A DNA stretch of 21,449 bases from JAKFEW01 sp036675505 (GTDB lineage: Bacteria > Cyanobacteriota > Sericytochromatia > S15B-MN24 > JAQBPE01). The notes under the pieces were generated by a model. It was not told where the DNA came from and did no database searches. It was given only the letters and a program-made list of their open reading frames with translations. Below are positions 1 to 7,290 of this stretch, in pieces; the stretch's first letter is position 1, and every line of letters begins with the position of its first letter. Where the stretch lies: positions 1 to 21,449 of the forward strand of contig JAKFEW010000147.1 of NCBI GenBank assembly GCA_036675505.1. Direction: 5' to 3'. The position numbers were made by a program, and so were the translations under genes.

Positions 1-149
1 GCGGACGCCCCGGCGACCGGGCCCGGGCGGGCGCCGGCCGTGCGGCCGCCGTCCGTGCGCGGCACCGTCGCCGAGGGCGGCTTTACGACGCAGCCGGCGA
101 GGGCGAGCGCGAGGAGCGCAGGGAGGAACGGGGGCTGGCGACGGGGCAT
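1..149 (-). CDS. Lipoprotein, N-terminal part only (cut by window edge)
   Basis: An open frame on the minus strand starts with ATG at 149 and runs off the left edge without a stop. The first residues are MPRRQPPF, followed by a hydrophobic stretch ending in the lipobox LAGC (Cys20), so the product should be a membrane-anchored lipoprotein. The rest seen (about 29 residues) is a Pro/Ala/Gly/Arg-rich linker with no recognisable domain. A GAGG lies about 5-8 bases upstream of the ATG, and a promoter-like pair sits further upstream. It is divergent from the propeller gene at 320. It could be another member of the beta-propeller lipoprotein cluster, but no propeller sequence is visible, so that is only inference from position. 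Confidence 0.6.
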   Translation of the reverse strand, partial: MPRRQPPFLPALLALALAGCVVKPPSATVPRTDGGRTAGARPGPVAGAS

Positions 150-174
150 GAGAACCTCGGCAGGGTGGGCCGGC

Positions 175-202
175 TTTATGTACCCGGCAACCAGCGTGTC
201 GA
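175..202 (-). promoter_or_regulatory. Candidate sigma70-like promoter for the left-edge lipoprotein
   Basis: On the minus strand, TCGACA (197-202, five of six to TTGACA) is followed after 16 bases by CATAAA (175-180, four of six to TATAAT). Transcription would begin about 20 bases before the ATG at 149. The match is reasonable, but it was found by eye in GC-rich DNA. No equally good promoter was seen on the plus strand for the gene at 320. Confidence 0.35.
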
Positions 203-319
203 GCGCCGCCCGTCGTGGCCCGTCCGGGTACTCATGCCGAGGGCGCGGTTACGCCCGATCCCCCGCCGGGTAGGTAGGCGGGAGCCGGCGCCGGACCGCC
301 TCGGCCGGAGGTTTGCGCC

Positions 320-1405
320 ATGGCGAACGCGCCTTTCCCCTTCTTGCCGCTCGCCATCGGCGCCGCGCTCGCGCTGGCGGGCTGCCAGCTCCCGGTCCCG
401 GGCCTCACCGGCCCGAACCCCGGCCAGCCGCCGGCCAGCTCCGGCAGCTGGACGCTCGTGGAGAGCGGGCTCACCACCACCCTGAACGATGTCCACTTCG
501 TGGGCCCCGGCGCGGGCTTCGCGGTGGGCGAGCAAGGCGTGCTGCTCAAGACGATCGACGGCCTGGCCTGGCAGAGCTTCAAGCCGGCGGCGCTCACGGA
601 CAAGAACCTCCTCGCGATCGACATGCTCGACGCCGCCACGGGCCACGTCGTGACCGACAAATCGGTGCTCAAGACGACTGACGGCGGGACCACCTGGACG
701 CTCCTGCTCGACGTCCAGGAGCAGTTCCGCGACCAACCGCTGCGCGTGCGCTTCCTCGACGCCCGGCGCGCCTGGGTGGTCGGCGCCAACGCGCTCTACC
801 GCACGACGGACGGCGGCGCCACCTGGACCGCCCAGGGCCTCGACCTCGGCAAGACCGCCGCCCAGGCTGGCGACCTGCGGGGCGTAGGCTCCCAGGCCTG
901 GGCCTGGGGCGACGGCAAGCTCCGCAAGCACTTCGACGGCATCGGCTGGGGCATCATGCTCGATCCGGCGTCGAAGCTGGAGACTGGTTGCCACGAATGC
1001 CCGGCCGCGGCGGCGTTCACGTCGCTCACCGACGCCTGGTTCTTCGGCGGGCCGACCCGCCGGCTCTACCGCAGCCAGGACGCCGGCCTCAGCTGGGCCA
1101 GCGTGCCCTTCGTCGATCGCCGCGGCGACGCGGTGCTGCCGGGCGGTACGCTGCACGCGGGCGGCGAGGTCGCGCGGCTGGCGTTCCCGAACGCCACGCA
1201 AGGCTGGCTGCTGGCTTCCGGCACCTTGCTGTCCACCGACGACGGCGGCAAGAGCTGGGCGGTCTGGCAGAACCCGCCGGACCCGAGTGGCACCGGCAAG
1301 CGCCCGTTCTCGCCGGCCGAAGTGCGGGACTTCGAGATGCAGAGCGGCAGCACCGGCTGGGCGGTCGGCCGCGGCGGCCTGCTCGCGCGGTACTCGCGGC
1401 CATGA
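320..1405 (+). CDS. Ycf48-like seven-bladed beta-propeller lipoprotein (copy A)
   Basis: The 361-residue product starts with a signal peptide and lipobox LAGC (Cys22), so it should be exported and lipid-anchored. The body shows seven propeller blades. Each has a GWAVG-type strand followed by an Asp-box such as TTDGGTTW (residues 119-126), TTDGGATW (162-169), SQDAGLSW and TDDGGKSW; the last blade (GWAVGRGG) closes the C-terminus. This is the pattern of the Ycf48/HCF136 (PSII_BNR) family, which in cyanobacteria helps assemble photosystem II; homologues elsewhere have no established role. A Cys pair (CHEC, Cys224 and Cys227) lies between blades 4 and 5. GGAGG sits 8 bases before the ATG. The stop overlaps a possible ATG of the next gene, so copies A and B are probably co-transcribed. 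The fold is confident; the function is unknown. Confidence 0.9.
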   Translation: MANAPFPFLPLAIGAALALAGCQLPVPGLTGPNPGQPPASSGSWTLVESGLTTTLNDVHFVGPGAGFAVGEQGVLLKTIDGLAWQSFKPAALTDKNLLAIDMLDAATGHVVTDKSVLKTTDGGTTWTLLLDVQEQFRDQPLRVRFLDARRAWVVGANALYRTTDGGATWTAQGLDLGKTAAQAGDLRGVGSQAWAWGDGKLRKHFDGIGWGIMLDPASKLETGCHECPAAAAFTSLTDAWFFGGPTRRLYRSQDAGLSWASVPFVDRRGDAVLPGGTLHAGGEVARLAFPNATQGWLLASGTLLSTDDGGKSWAVWQNPPDPSGTGKRPFSPAEVRDFEMQSGSTGWAVGRGGLLARYSRP

Positions 1406-1422
1406 GCCGGATGGAGGCCCCC

Positions 1423-2580
1423 ATGTCCGCCCCCCGCCTGTTCACAGCCCTGATGGCCGTGGCGCTCGCCGCGACGGCCGGCTGCGACGCCTTGGAACTC
1501 CTGGTCCCCGAGCTCAAATCCTCCCGGCCCTCGCCACGTCCGAGCAGCCCGCGCTACAGCCAACCGCTCGCCTCGCCCGAGGCGTTCGCGTTCCAGCCTC
1601 GCCAGTGGGTGCCGCAGGTCCTGATAGGCGATGAGCGCCTCGGCTACCAATCTCTCATGTTCACGGGCCTGCCGGCCCCCGCCGCGCCGATCGGCTTCCT
1701 GACCGGCTCGGGAGGCGGCTGGCTTTACCGCACGCAGGACGGCGGTGCGAGCTGGACGCGGGTGGCGATCGCCGCCACCACCGACCGGCCCCACGTCGCG
1801 ATGCGCTTCATCGACGCCAACACCGGCTGGCTCGCGACGGCCACGCAGGTCTTCGGCACCTCGAACAGCGGCGGGACCTGGGAGCTGCTGAGTGACTTCG
1901 AGCCAGCGAGCCTACCCGGAGCGCCGCAGCCCTCGCCGGACCCAGCCCACGGCCGACCGATCACCGCCATGACCTTCACGAGCGCGACCACCGGGTTCCT
2001 GCTCAAGGGCGGCCGGCTCTTCCGCACGCGTGACGGCGGCCGCACCTGGGCCGGCGAGGAGATCGCCGGCCAGCCCGAGCCGGCCACCATGATCGCGGCC
2101 GTCGGCGACGACGTCTGGGCCGGCGGCGGCGGCGTCTCGCACCACCTGCCGGGCCAGGGCTGGGCGGCGCCGACCGGCAAGTTCCGCTTCGACGCGGCCC
2201 AGAGCGCGCTGGCCTTCGTCTCGGCGACCGAAGGTTGGGCGCTGGCGCAGCCGATCGACGCGCCTTTCGGCGCGGTCCCGCTGTTCCGCACCACCGATGG
2301 CGGCGACAGCTGGACGCCGCACCCGCTCAAGGACGCGGCGGGCGAGAAACTGATCGGCGGCGACGGGCCGACCGTGATGGCCTTCAGCGACCAGCGCACC
2401 GGCTGGATCGCGGCGGGCACCACGCTGTTCAGGACTACGGACGGCGGGGCGACCTGGGCTGTCGAGCGGTCGACCAAGCGCGCCGGGATCGGCCAGATCC
2501 AGGCGCTGGCGCCGCTCGGTCCCGACGCGGGCTGGGTGGTGAGCAACGGGATGATTTATCGGCTCACGGAGCTACGCTGA
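1423..2580 (+). CDS. Ycf48-like seven-bladed beta-propeller lipoprotein (copy B)
   Basis: I chose the ATG at 1423 because GGAGG (1413-1417) lies 5 bases before it and because the protein then begins directly with a signal peptide (MSAPRLFTAL...) ending in TAGC (Cys21). In-frame ATGs at 1402 and 1411 would add 7 or 4 residues; the one at 1402 overlaps the stop of copy A as ATGA. The 385-residue product has a Ser/Pro-rich linker (about residues 33-45) and then seven blades with Asp-boxes TQDGGASW, TRDGGRTW, TTDGGDSW and TTDGGATW, plus degenerate ones. It ends with a strand reading GWVVSNGMIYRL. It is more diverged than copies D and E and lacks their Cys pair. It is convergent with copy C, only 24 bases apart, and no hairpin is obvious between them. 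Role unknown. Confidence 0.88.
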   Translation: MSAPRLFTALMAVALAATAGCDALELLVPELKSSRPSPRPSSPRYSQPLASPEAFAFQPRQWVPQVLIGDERLGYQSLMFTGLPAPAAPIGFLTGSGGGWLYRTQDGGASWTRVAIAATTDRPHVAMRFIDANTGWLATATQVFGTSNSGGTWELLSDFEPASLPGAPQPSPDPAHGRPITAMTFTSATTGFLLKGGRLFRTRDGGRTWAGEEIAGQPEPATMIAAVGDDVWAGGGGVSHHLPGQGWAAPTGKFRFDAAQSALAFVSATEGWALAQPIDAPFGAVPLFRTTDGGDSWTPHPLKDAAGEKLIGGDGPTVMAFSDQRTGWIAAGTTLFRTTDGGATWAVERSTKRAGIGQIQALAPLGPDAGWVVSNGMIYRLTELR

Positions 2581-2604
2581 AGCGGCTGCGGGGCGTGGGA
2601 CGTT

Positions 2605-3642
2605 TCAGGGCGCCTCCCATTGGTGCAGGCCGTCGGAGCCGCCGTAGACGTACACATTCGCGGCGTCGAGGATCTGCATGCCGGTGGGGCGATCGCGCTC
2701 CTGGTAAAGGTTGCCGCCGTGAGGCACGTCCTCCCAGGTCGCCCCGCCGGTGCGCGTCGCCTTGAAATACCCCTTGCCCACCACCCAGCCGCGCGCGGGG
2801 TCGATGAAGCGGACGATGTGGCCGTCGCCGCCACGGCGATCGGGGACCTGGTCGATCCACTTGGTGCCGCCGTCGACCGTGCGGTAGAGCTTGCCCTCGT
2901 TGAAGACCCAGCCGTTCTTGTCGTCGAGGAAGTGGAACGCCCCGTAGGGCGGGTTGTGCAGGTCCGGCTTGAAGGCCGTCGGCAGGAGGACTTCGCCCCA
3001 CGTGTCGTCGGGCTTGGACTTCCAGAGGTGCGCGTCGGTGAGCACGGCGAACTCGTTGCCGATCATTCCGAGCACGCGGAACTCCCCGGCGCCGAGCGGG
3101 GCCTTCGTCCAGGTCTTCCCGCCGTCCGTCGTGCGGTGGAGCTCGCCCAGCCACACCACCACGCCGTTCTCGTAGTCGCGGAACTTCACGAAGGCGCGCA
3201 TCGTGGGGGGCGGCGGGCCACTGTCGTGGAAGAAAGGCATCACCGGGACCCAGCTGTCACCGCCGTCCTCGGTCTTGAAGACCCCGAAGCTGCCGCCCAG
3301 GAAGCCGAATCGCGGGTCCACGAAGCTCACCGACACGAGCTCCGAGACGTTGCGGTTCCTCGTCGACGGCTCGGCCTTCGGCGCCGCCCAGGTCTTGCCG
3401 CCGTCCTCGCTGCGTCGCACGAAGTTGCCGCCGCCGGCCGCCCAGGCCACCTGCGGGTTGACGAACTGCACGGCCGCCACGCTGCCCGGGTCGCCGAGCT
3501 TGCGCCAGCGGGTGCCCGGCGGCGGCGTGGGGGTCGGGCTCGGCGTGGCGGCCGGCTCCGGCCGCGCGCCATCGCGGACGCAGCCCGCGAGCGCGAGCGC
3601 GAACGCGATCGCCGCCGTCACCGCCCAACACCCATGTCTCAT
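2605..3642 (-). CDS. Ycf48-like seven-bladed beta-propeller lipoprotein (copy C, inverted)
   Basis: This is the only cluster member on the minus strand. The 345-residue product opens with a signal peptide and lipobox LAGC (Cys21), then a Pro/Thr/Ser linker (about residues 27-43). Seven blades follow, with Asp-boxes SEDGGKTW, TEDGGDSW, TTDGGKTW and TVDGGTKW and weaker ones, ending in a YGGSDGLHQW strand. The start at 3642 is supported by GGAGG 7 bases upstream. It is divergent from copy D (152 bases between starts) and convergent with copy B. Its sequence is not close to its neighbours, so it is an old paralogue rather than a recent inversion of one of them. It lacks the Cys pair of A, D and E. 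Role unknown. Confidence 0.88.
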   Translation of the reverse strand: MRHGCWAVTAAIAFALALAGCVRDGARPEPAATPSPTPTPPPGTRWRKLGDPGSVAAVQFVNPQVAWAAGGGNFVRRSEDGGKTWAAPKAEPSTRNRNVSELVSVSFVDPRFGFLGGSFGVFKTEDGGDSWVPVMPFFHDSGPPPPTMRAFVKFRDYENGVVVWLGELHRTTDGGKTWTKAPLGAGEFRVLGMIGNEFAVLTDAHLWKSKPDDTWGEVLLPTAFKPDLHNPPYGAFHFLDDKNGWVFNEGKLYRTVDGGTKWIDQVPDRRGGDGHIVRFIDPARGWVVGKGYFKATRTGGATWEDVPHGGNLYQERDRPTGMQILDAANVYVYGGSDGLHQWEAP

Positions 3643-3716
3643 CGTTCACCCTCCGCGTTCCGACGCCCGCGGAGCATACCACGCGGCGCAGCGCCGTCGG
3701 AAGGTCATCTCGCGGT

Positions 3717-3745
3717 TTGACATCCGGTCGACCGGCTGGTTTGAT
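3717..3745 (+). promoter_or_regulatory. Candidate sigma70 promoter for the copy D-E-F operon
   Basis: A perfect TTGACA (3717-3722) is followed after 17 bases by TTTGAT (3740-3745, four of six to TATAAT). Transcription would start near 3752 and leave about 43 bases of leader before the ATG at 3795. It is the best promoter match upstream of the co-directional genes D, E and F, which follow one another with gaps of 19 bases or overlaps. Confidence 0.55.
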
Positions 3746-3794
3746 CCAGGTCTCCCCACCGTGCGCGCGACCTCGCGCGATTCCGAGGTTCGCC

Positions 3795-4925
3795 ATGTCC
3801 CGCCGCGCAGGCCTCGCGCTCACAGCCTCACTCACAGCCTCACTCACAGCCTCGCTCACGGTCGGCCTGGCCGGCTGCAGCATCCCGCGCCCGATCGACG
3901 ACTTCAAGCAGGAGGTCTGGACGGCCCAGAAGACCGACGAGAAGGTGAGCCTCGAAGCCGTTCAGTTCCTCGACGCGAGCAACGGCTACGCGGTGGGGGC
4001 CAACGGCCTGGTGCTCAAGACCACCGACGGTGGCGCGACCTGGACCTCGATCTACCCCGTCGCCGTGCTGGGCAAGGCCCTGAAAGGCCTCTCCTTCCTC
4101 AACCCGCTCCAGGGCTTCGCGATTTCGGACACGACGCTCTACCAGACCGACGACGGCGGGGCGACCTGGAAAGAGGTGCGAGACTTCCAGGCCCAGCACC
4201 GCGACAGCCTGCGGGCCGTCAAGTTCCTCACGCCGACCGCCGGGTTCGTCGTCGGCACCCAGGGCGTCTACCAGACCCTCGACGGCACCGGCTGGGTCAA
4301 GGCCGCCGTGACGCAGGGCAGCGCCGTGGAGGCCGCGGGCACCACGGTCTTCGTGGCCGGCAACCACGTCTACAGCACGAACCTCACGGGCATCTACGTG
4401 GGCGTGCCGGCCTCCGGCGCGATCTGCACGGGCAAGGAGGACTGCGGCGCGGCGATGCACTTCCCCACCCCGACCGAAGGCTACCTCCTCGCCGGGTCGG
4501 GCAACCTCTTCGGCACGATGTCGAACTGGGTCTTCAAGCGCACGCGCGACGGCGGGCAGACCTGGACCGACGCGGACCCGAGCGGGGGCCTGCGCAAGCT
4601 CATGCAGACGATGGGCGGGAAGCCGCCCCGCGTGCGGTTCGCGACGGCCGAGCACGGCTGGGTGATCGTGAACGGCGATTTCGTGGCGACGAACGACGGC
4701 GGCCAGACCTGGCAGCGCCAGAAGCAGTTCCTCAACCCCGACAAGTTCAAGGAGTGGTCCGTCGACGACCCCACCTTCGGCCTGCGCGACATCTCGGCCC
4801 CGGACGCCACCCACGCCTGGATCGTGGGCACCGACGGCCGCATCTTCAAGTACGAGAACAGGTACTACCCGCCGCTGATCGACGACAACGGCCTGATGAT
4901 CGGCACCTGGCGCTGCTGCCCCTAG
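3795..4925 (+). CDS. Ycf48-like seven-bladed beta-propeller lipoprotein (copy D)
   Basis: The frame is open from an ATG at 3717, but the ATG at 3795 is the likely start. It has GAGG about 8 bases upstream, and it begins MSRRAGLAL directly before a hydrophobic segment and lipobox LAGC (Cys28). The signal peptide contains a 12-base tandem repeat giving three ASLT units. The 376-residue product has seven blades with Asp-boxes TTDGGATW (77-83 region), TDDGGATW, TRDGGQTW and TNDGGQTW, and ends in a DATHAWIVG blade. It shares with copy E the QEVWT start of the mature domain, the RAVKF segment, a Cys pair (Cys211, Cys217) before GAAMHFPT, and YPP near the C-terminus. These two are a recent duplication. 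An extra Cys-Cys-Pro ends the protein. Exported and lipid-anchored; role unknown. Confidence 0.9.
   Translation: MSRRAGLALTASLTASLTASLTVGLAGCSIPRPIDDFKQEVWTAQKTDEKVSLEAVQFLDASNGYAVGANGLVLKTTDGGATWTSIYPVAVLGKALKGLSFLNPLQGFAISDTTLYQTDDGGATWKEVRDFQAQHRDSLRAVKFLTPTAGFVVGTQGVYQTLDGTGWVKAAVTQGSAVEAAGTTVFVAGNHVYSTNLTGIYVGVPASGAICTGKEDCGAAMHFPTPTEGYLLAGSGNLFGTMSNWVFKRTRDGGQTWTDADPSGGLRKLMQTMGGKPPRVRFATAEHGWVIVNGDFVATNDGGQTWQRQKQFLNPDKFKEWSVDDPTFGLRDISAPDATHAWIVGTDGRIFKYENRYYPPLIDDNGLMIGTWRCCP
3819..3866 (+). repeat. 12-base tandem repeat inside a signal peptide
   Basis: The unit CTCACAGCCTCA occurs at 3819-3830 and 3831-3842, with one change at 3843-3854 and a degenerate fourth copy (CTCACGGTCGGC) at 3855-3866. 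Being a multiple of three, it adds Thr-Ala-Ser-Leu units to the hydrophobic core of copy D's signal peptide without shifting the frame. The copies are nearly identical, which suggests recent slippage. Confidence 0.85.
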
Positions 4926-4944
4926 CCCCGCAGAAAGTCCGCCC

Positions 4945-6060
4945 ATGCAACGCGTCCCTGGCATCCTCGCTGCCGCCGCCCTCGCCACCCTGGGCGGGTG
5001 CCTCCCCGTTGTCGCCATCGACCACCGCCAGGAGGTCTGGACGCCCGTGAACATCGGCGTCCAGGACGAGCTCACGGCGGTCCAGTTCCTCGACGCCAAC
5101 ACAGGCTACGTGATCGGCGCCAACGGCACCGTGCTCAAGACGGCGGACGGCGGCGCCAGCTGGACGCGCCTCGTGCCCACCGCGGTGGCCGGCAAGAAGC
5201 TGCTCGGCCTCTCCTTCCTCGACGCCGCCCAGGGCTTCGCGATTTCGGAGACCTCGCTCTACAAGACCGCGGACGGCGGCGCCACCTGGGCCGAGGTCTA
5301 CGACTTCAAGGCCAAGCACCAGGACCAGCCGCGCGCCGTGAAGTTCGTGACCACAGGCGCCGGCTTCGTGACCGGCGCCAGGGCGATCTACCAGACGCTG
5401 GACGGCGCCACCTGGACCAAGGCCGAGGTCAAGTACGGCAGCGCGGTGGAGGCCGCCGGCACGACGGTGTTCATCGCCGGCTACGAGGTCTTCACCTCGA
5501 ACCTCACGAACGTCTACGTCGGCGTGCCGGCGGCCGGCAAGCCCTGCTCGGGCATGGGCGACTGCGGCGCCGCGATCCACTTCCCGACCCAGCAAGAGGG
5601 CTGGATCTTCGGCGCCACCGGCATGAAGGGCGACGGCCTGACCGGCGTCTCCTTCAAGCGCACGCGCGACGGCGGGCAGACCTGGTCGACGGGCGATCCG
5701 AACAGCCAGCTGGGCGCGATGATGGCCTACGCCGGCACCGGCATGGGGCTCTACCCCCCGCGCGTGCGGTTCACGAGCGCCGACCATGGCTGGTTGCTCG
5801 TGGACGGCGACATGATGGCGACGCACGACGCCGGCACCACCTGGAAGCGCCAGGTCCAGTTCCGGACCCCTGACAAGTTCGACAAGGAGGCGCTCACGAA
5901 GAAGAGCAACGACCTCTTCGACGTCTCCGCCCCGGACGCCACCCACGCCTGGCTCGTCGGCGCGGGTGGCCGTGTGTTCAAGTGGGAGAACAAGTACTAC
6001 CCGCCATACCTGGACGGCGACGCGCCGCTGTCCGCGCTTTGGGACCCGAGGAAACGATGA
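4945..6060 (+). CDS. Ycf48-like seven-bladed beta-propeller lipoprotein (copy E)
   Basis: The 371-residue product has a short signal peptide with lipobox-like LGGC (Cys19) and then a propeller body clearly homologous to copy D over its whole length. Shared segments include QEVWT, GAN-VLKT-DGGA-W, AISET/DTTLY, GSAVEAAGTTVF, a Cys pair (Cys201, Cys207) before GAAIHFPT, KRTRDGGQTW, PPRVRF and SAPDATHAW. Copy E has longer loops around residues 220-270 and a basic tail ending PRKR. The start lies 19 bases after the stop of copy D; the ribosome-binding site is weak (AGAAAG), which fits coupled translation. The stop overlaps the next start as ATGA. Exported and lipid-anchored; role unknown. Confidence 0.9.
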   Translation: MQRVPGILAAAALATLGGCLPVVAIDHRQEVWTPVNIGVQDELTAVQFLDANTGYVIGANGTVLKTADGGASWTRLVPTAVAGKKLLGLSFLDAAQGFAISETSLYKTADGGATWAEVYDFKAKHQDQPRAVKFVTTGAGFVTGARAIYQTLDGATWTKAEVKYGSAVEAAGTTVFIAGYEVFTSNLTNVYVGVPAAGKPCSGMGDCGAAIHFPTQQEGWIFGATGMKGDGLTGVSFKRTRDGGQTWSTGDPNSQLGAMMAYAGTGMGLYPPRVRFTSADHGWLLVDGDMMATHDAGTTWKRQVQFRTPDKFDKEALTKKSNDLFDVSAPDATHAWLVGAGGRVFKWENKYYPPYLDGDAPLSALWDPRKR

Positions 6061-7193
6061 TGCCGACCCGCCTGCCGCCCGCCTTCCTCGCGGTCCTCGC
6101 CGCCGGGCTGGGGGGCTGCATCGTCGCCGTCCCGGCGCAAGCGCCGTCGGCGTCGCCCGCCGCCCAGGCCCCCGTGGCGGCCCCGCCCGCCATCGTGGCG
6201 CGGCCCGCGGCGAGGGCGCCGAAGGACCGCTGGGGCAAGGCGGACGTCGCCACGCGCCAGGACCTGGCGGCGGTCTGCGCGCCGTCCGGGCTGGTGGCGA
6301 TCGCCGTCGGCGCGAAAGGCACGGTCACGAAGACCGTCGACGGCGGCGCGACCTGGACGGTGCTGACGCCTCCGGCGCTGGCCGCCGACGACCTCCAAGA
6401 CGTCGCGTTCCTCGACGCCCGCACCGGCTGGGCGCTCGGCAAGCAGGCCCTCTACCTCACGGCCGACGGCGGCGAGACCTGGACCAAGCAAGACCTGTTC
6501 GCCGACCTCGACCCCTACGGGCGGCCGGAGACCGGCGAAATCAGCCTGGTCTCCTACGAGAAGGGCGCCTTCGTGGCCCGCGGCCACGTCTTCACGACGA
6601 CCGACGGCGGCAAGACCTTCACGAAGATCCTCGCGCCCGAGCCGGTCGCGGGCTCCGTGAAGGAGGCCTGGCAGGTGGCGGCCCACCTGGTCGCGATGGG
6701 CGACGGCTACGGCCTGTGGAACGGCTTCGGTCTCTTCCGGCTGGACGGCACGGCGCCCGCCGAGGGCGGGACCGCGCCATCGAAGGCCGAGGCCTTCCCG
6801 GAGCGCACCGACGCCGTCGCCTTGACCTTCGCCTCGCCCACCGAGGGCTGGGCCGTCGTCGCGGGCGCCGGCCAGGCTACCCTGCGCCGCTCGACGGACG
6901 GCGGCCGCACGTGGACCGGCAGCCCGATCAAGAGCGCCCTCGCGGCAGGCACCCACCCGACGATGGGCTTCCCCGTCCGCGCAGGCAAGCTCCAGGTGTT
7001 CGGCGGCCAGGCGTTCCTGCTCGGCCGCGGGCCTTCGGGCGCCGTCGTGATGGCCGAGTCGAAGGACGCCGGCCTGAGCTGGACCGTGTCCGAGGCCGTC
7101 GACAACCGGATCACCGACATCGCCGTCCCGGACGCCACGCACGGCTATGGCGTCGGGCCCGGCGGGATGGTCTGGTCCGTCACGTCGAACTGA
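6057..7193 (+). CDS. Ycf48-like seven-bladed beta-propeller lipoprotein (copy F)
   Basis: I place the start at the double ATG at 6057/6060, overlapping the stop of copy E. GAGGA (6048-6052) precedes it, and the signal peptide (MMPTRLPPAF...) begins directly there, ending in LGGC (Cys21). An Ala/Pro-rich linker follows to about residue 55. The 378-residue protein shows seven blades with Asp-boxes TVDGGATW, TADGGETW, TTDGGKTF, STDGGRTW and SKDAGLSW, and closes with DATHGYGVGPGG, like copies D and E. It lacks their Cys pair; a Cys is present in the first blade instead. It is the last gene of the D-E-F unit. Fold confident, role unknown. Confidence 0.9.
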   Translation: MMPTRLPPAFLAVLAAGLGGCIVAVPAQAPSASPAAQAPVAAPPAIVARPAARAPKDRWGKADVATRQDLAAVCAPSGLVAIAVGAKGTVTKTVDGGATWTVLTPPALAADDLQDVAFLDARTGWALGKQALYLTADGGETWTKQDLFADLDPYGRPETGEISLVSYEKGAFVARGHVFTTTDGGKTFTKILAPEPVAGSVKEAWQVAAHLVAMGDGYGLWNGFGLFRLDGTAPAEGGTAPSKAEAFPERTDAVALTFASPTEGWAVVAGAGQATLRRSTDGGRTWTGSPIKSALAAGTHPTMGFPVRAGKLQVFGGQAFLLGRGPSGAVVMAESKDAGLSWTVSEAVDNRITDIAVPDATHGYGVGPGGMVWSVTSN

Positions 7194-7206
7194 TTTGGAG
7201 AGCCCG

Positions 7207-7281
7207 ATGCTGCATGATCCACGTCCTGATCCTGGACTGACGACGGGCGGGCCGGGTGCGATGCAGCGTCCCGCGGGGTAA
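7207..7281 (+). CDS. Possible 24-residue small ORF
   Basis: An ATG at 7207 opens 24 codons ending in TAA at 7279-7281. GGAG lies 6 bases upstream, a better spacing than many genes here have. The peptide (MLHDPRPDPGL...) is Pro/Gly-rich with no signal or known motif. It is in frame with the next gene but separated from it by the stop. It could be a coupled leader peptide or simple chance; codon evidence is too short to judge. Confidence 0.18.
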   Translation: MLHDPRPDPGLTTGGPGAMQRPAG

Positions 7282-7290
7282 CAAAAGCCT

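Noticed and set aside
320..7193. Calling the propeller genes photosystem II assembly factors or sialidases
   Set aside because: The Asp-box repeat is shared by many proteins; no photosynthesis genes are present and sialidase catalytic residues such as an RIP motif are not seen.
7209..7267. Inverted GCTGCAT / ATGCAGC pair as a regulatory stem
   Set aside because: Seven bases of pairing across about 45 bases is too weak to support a claim.
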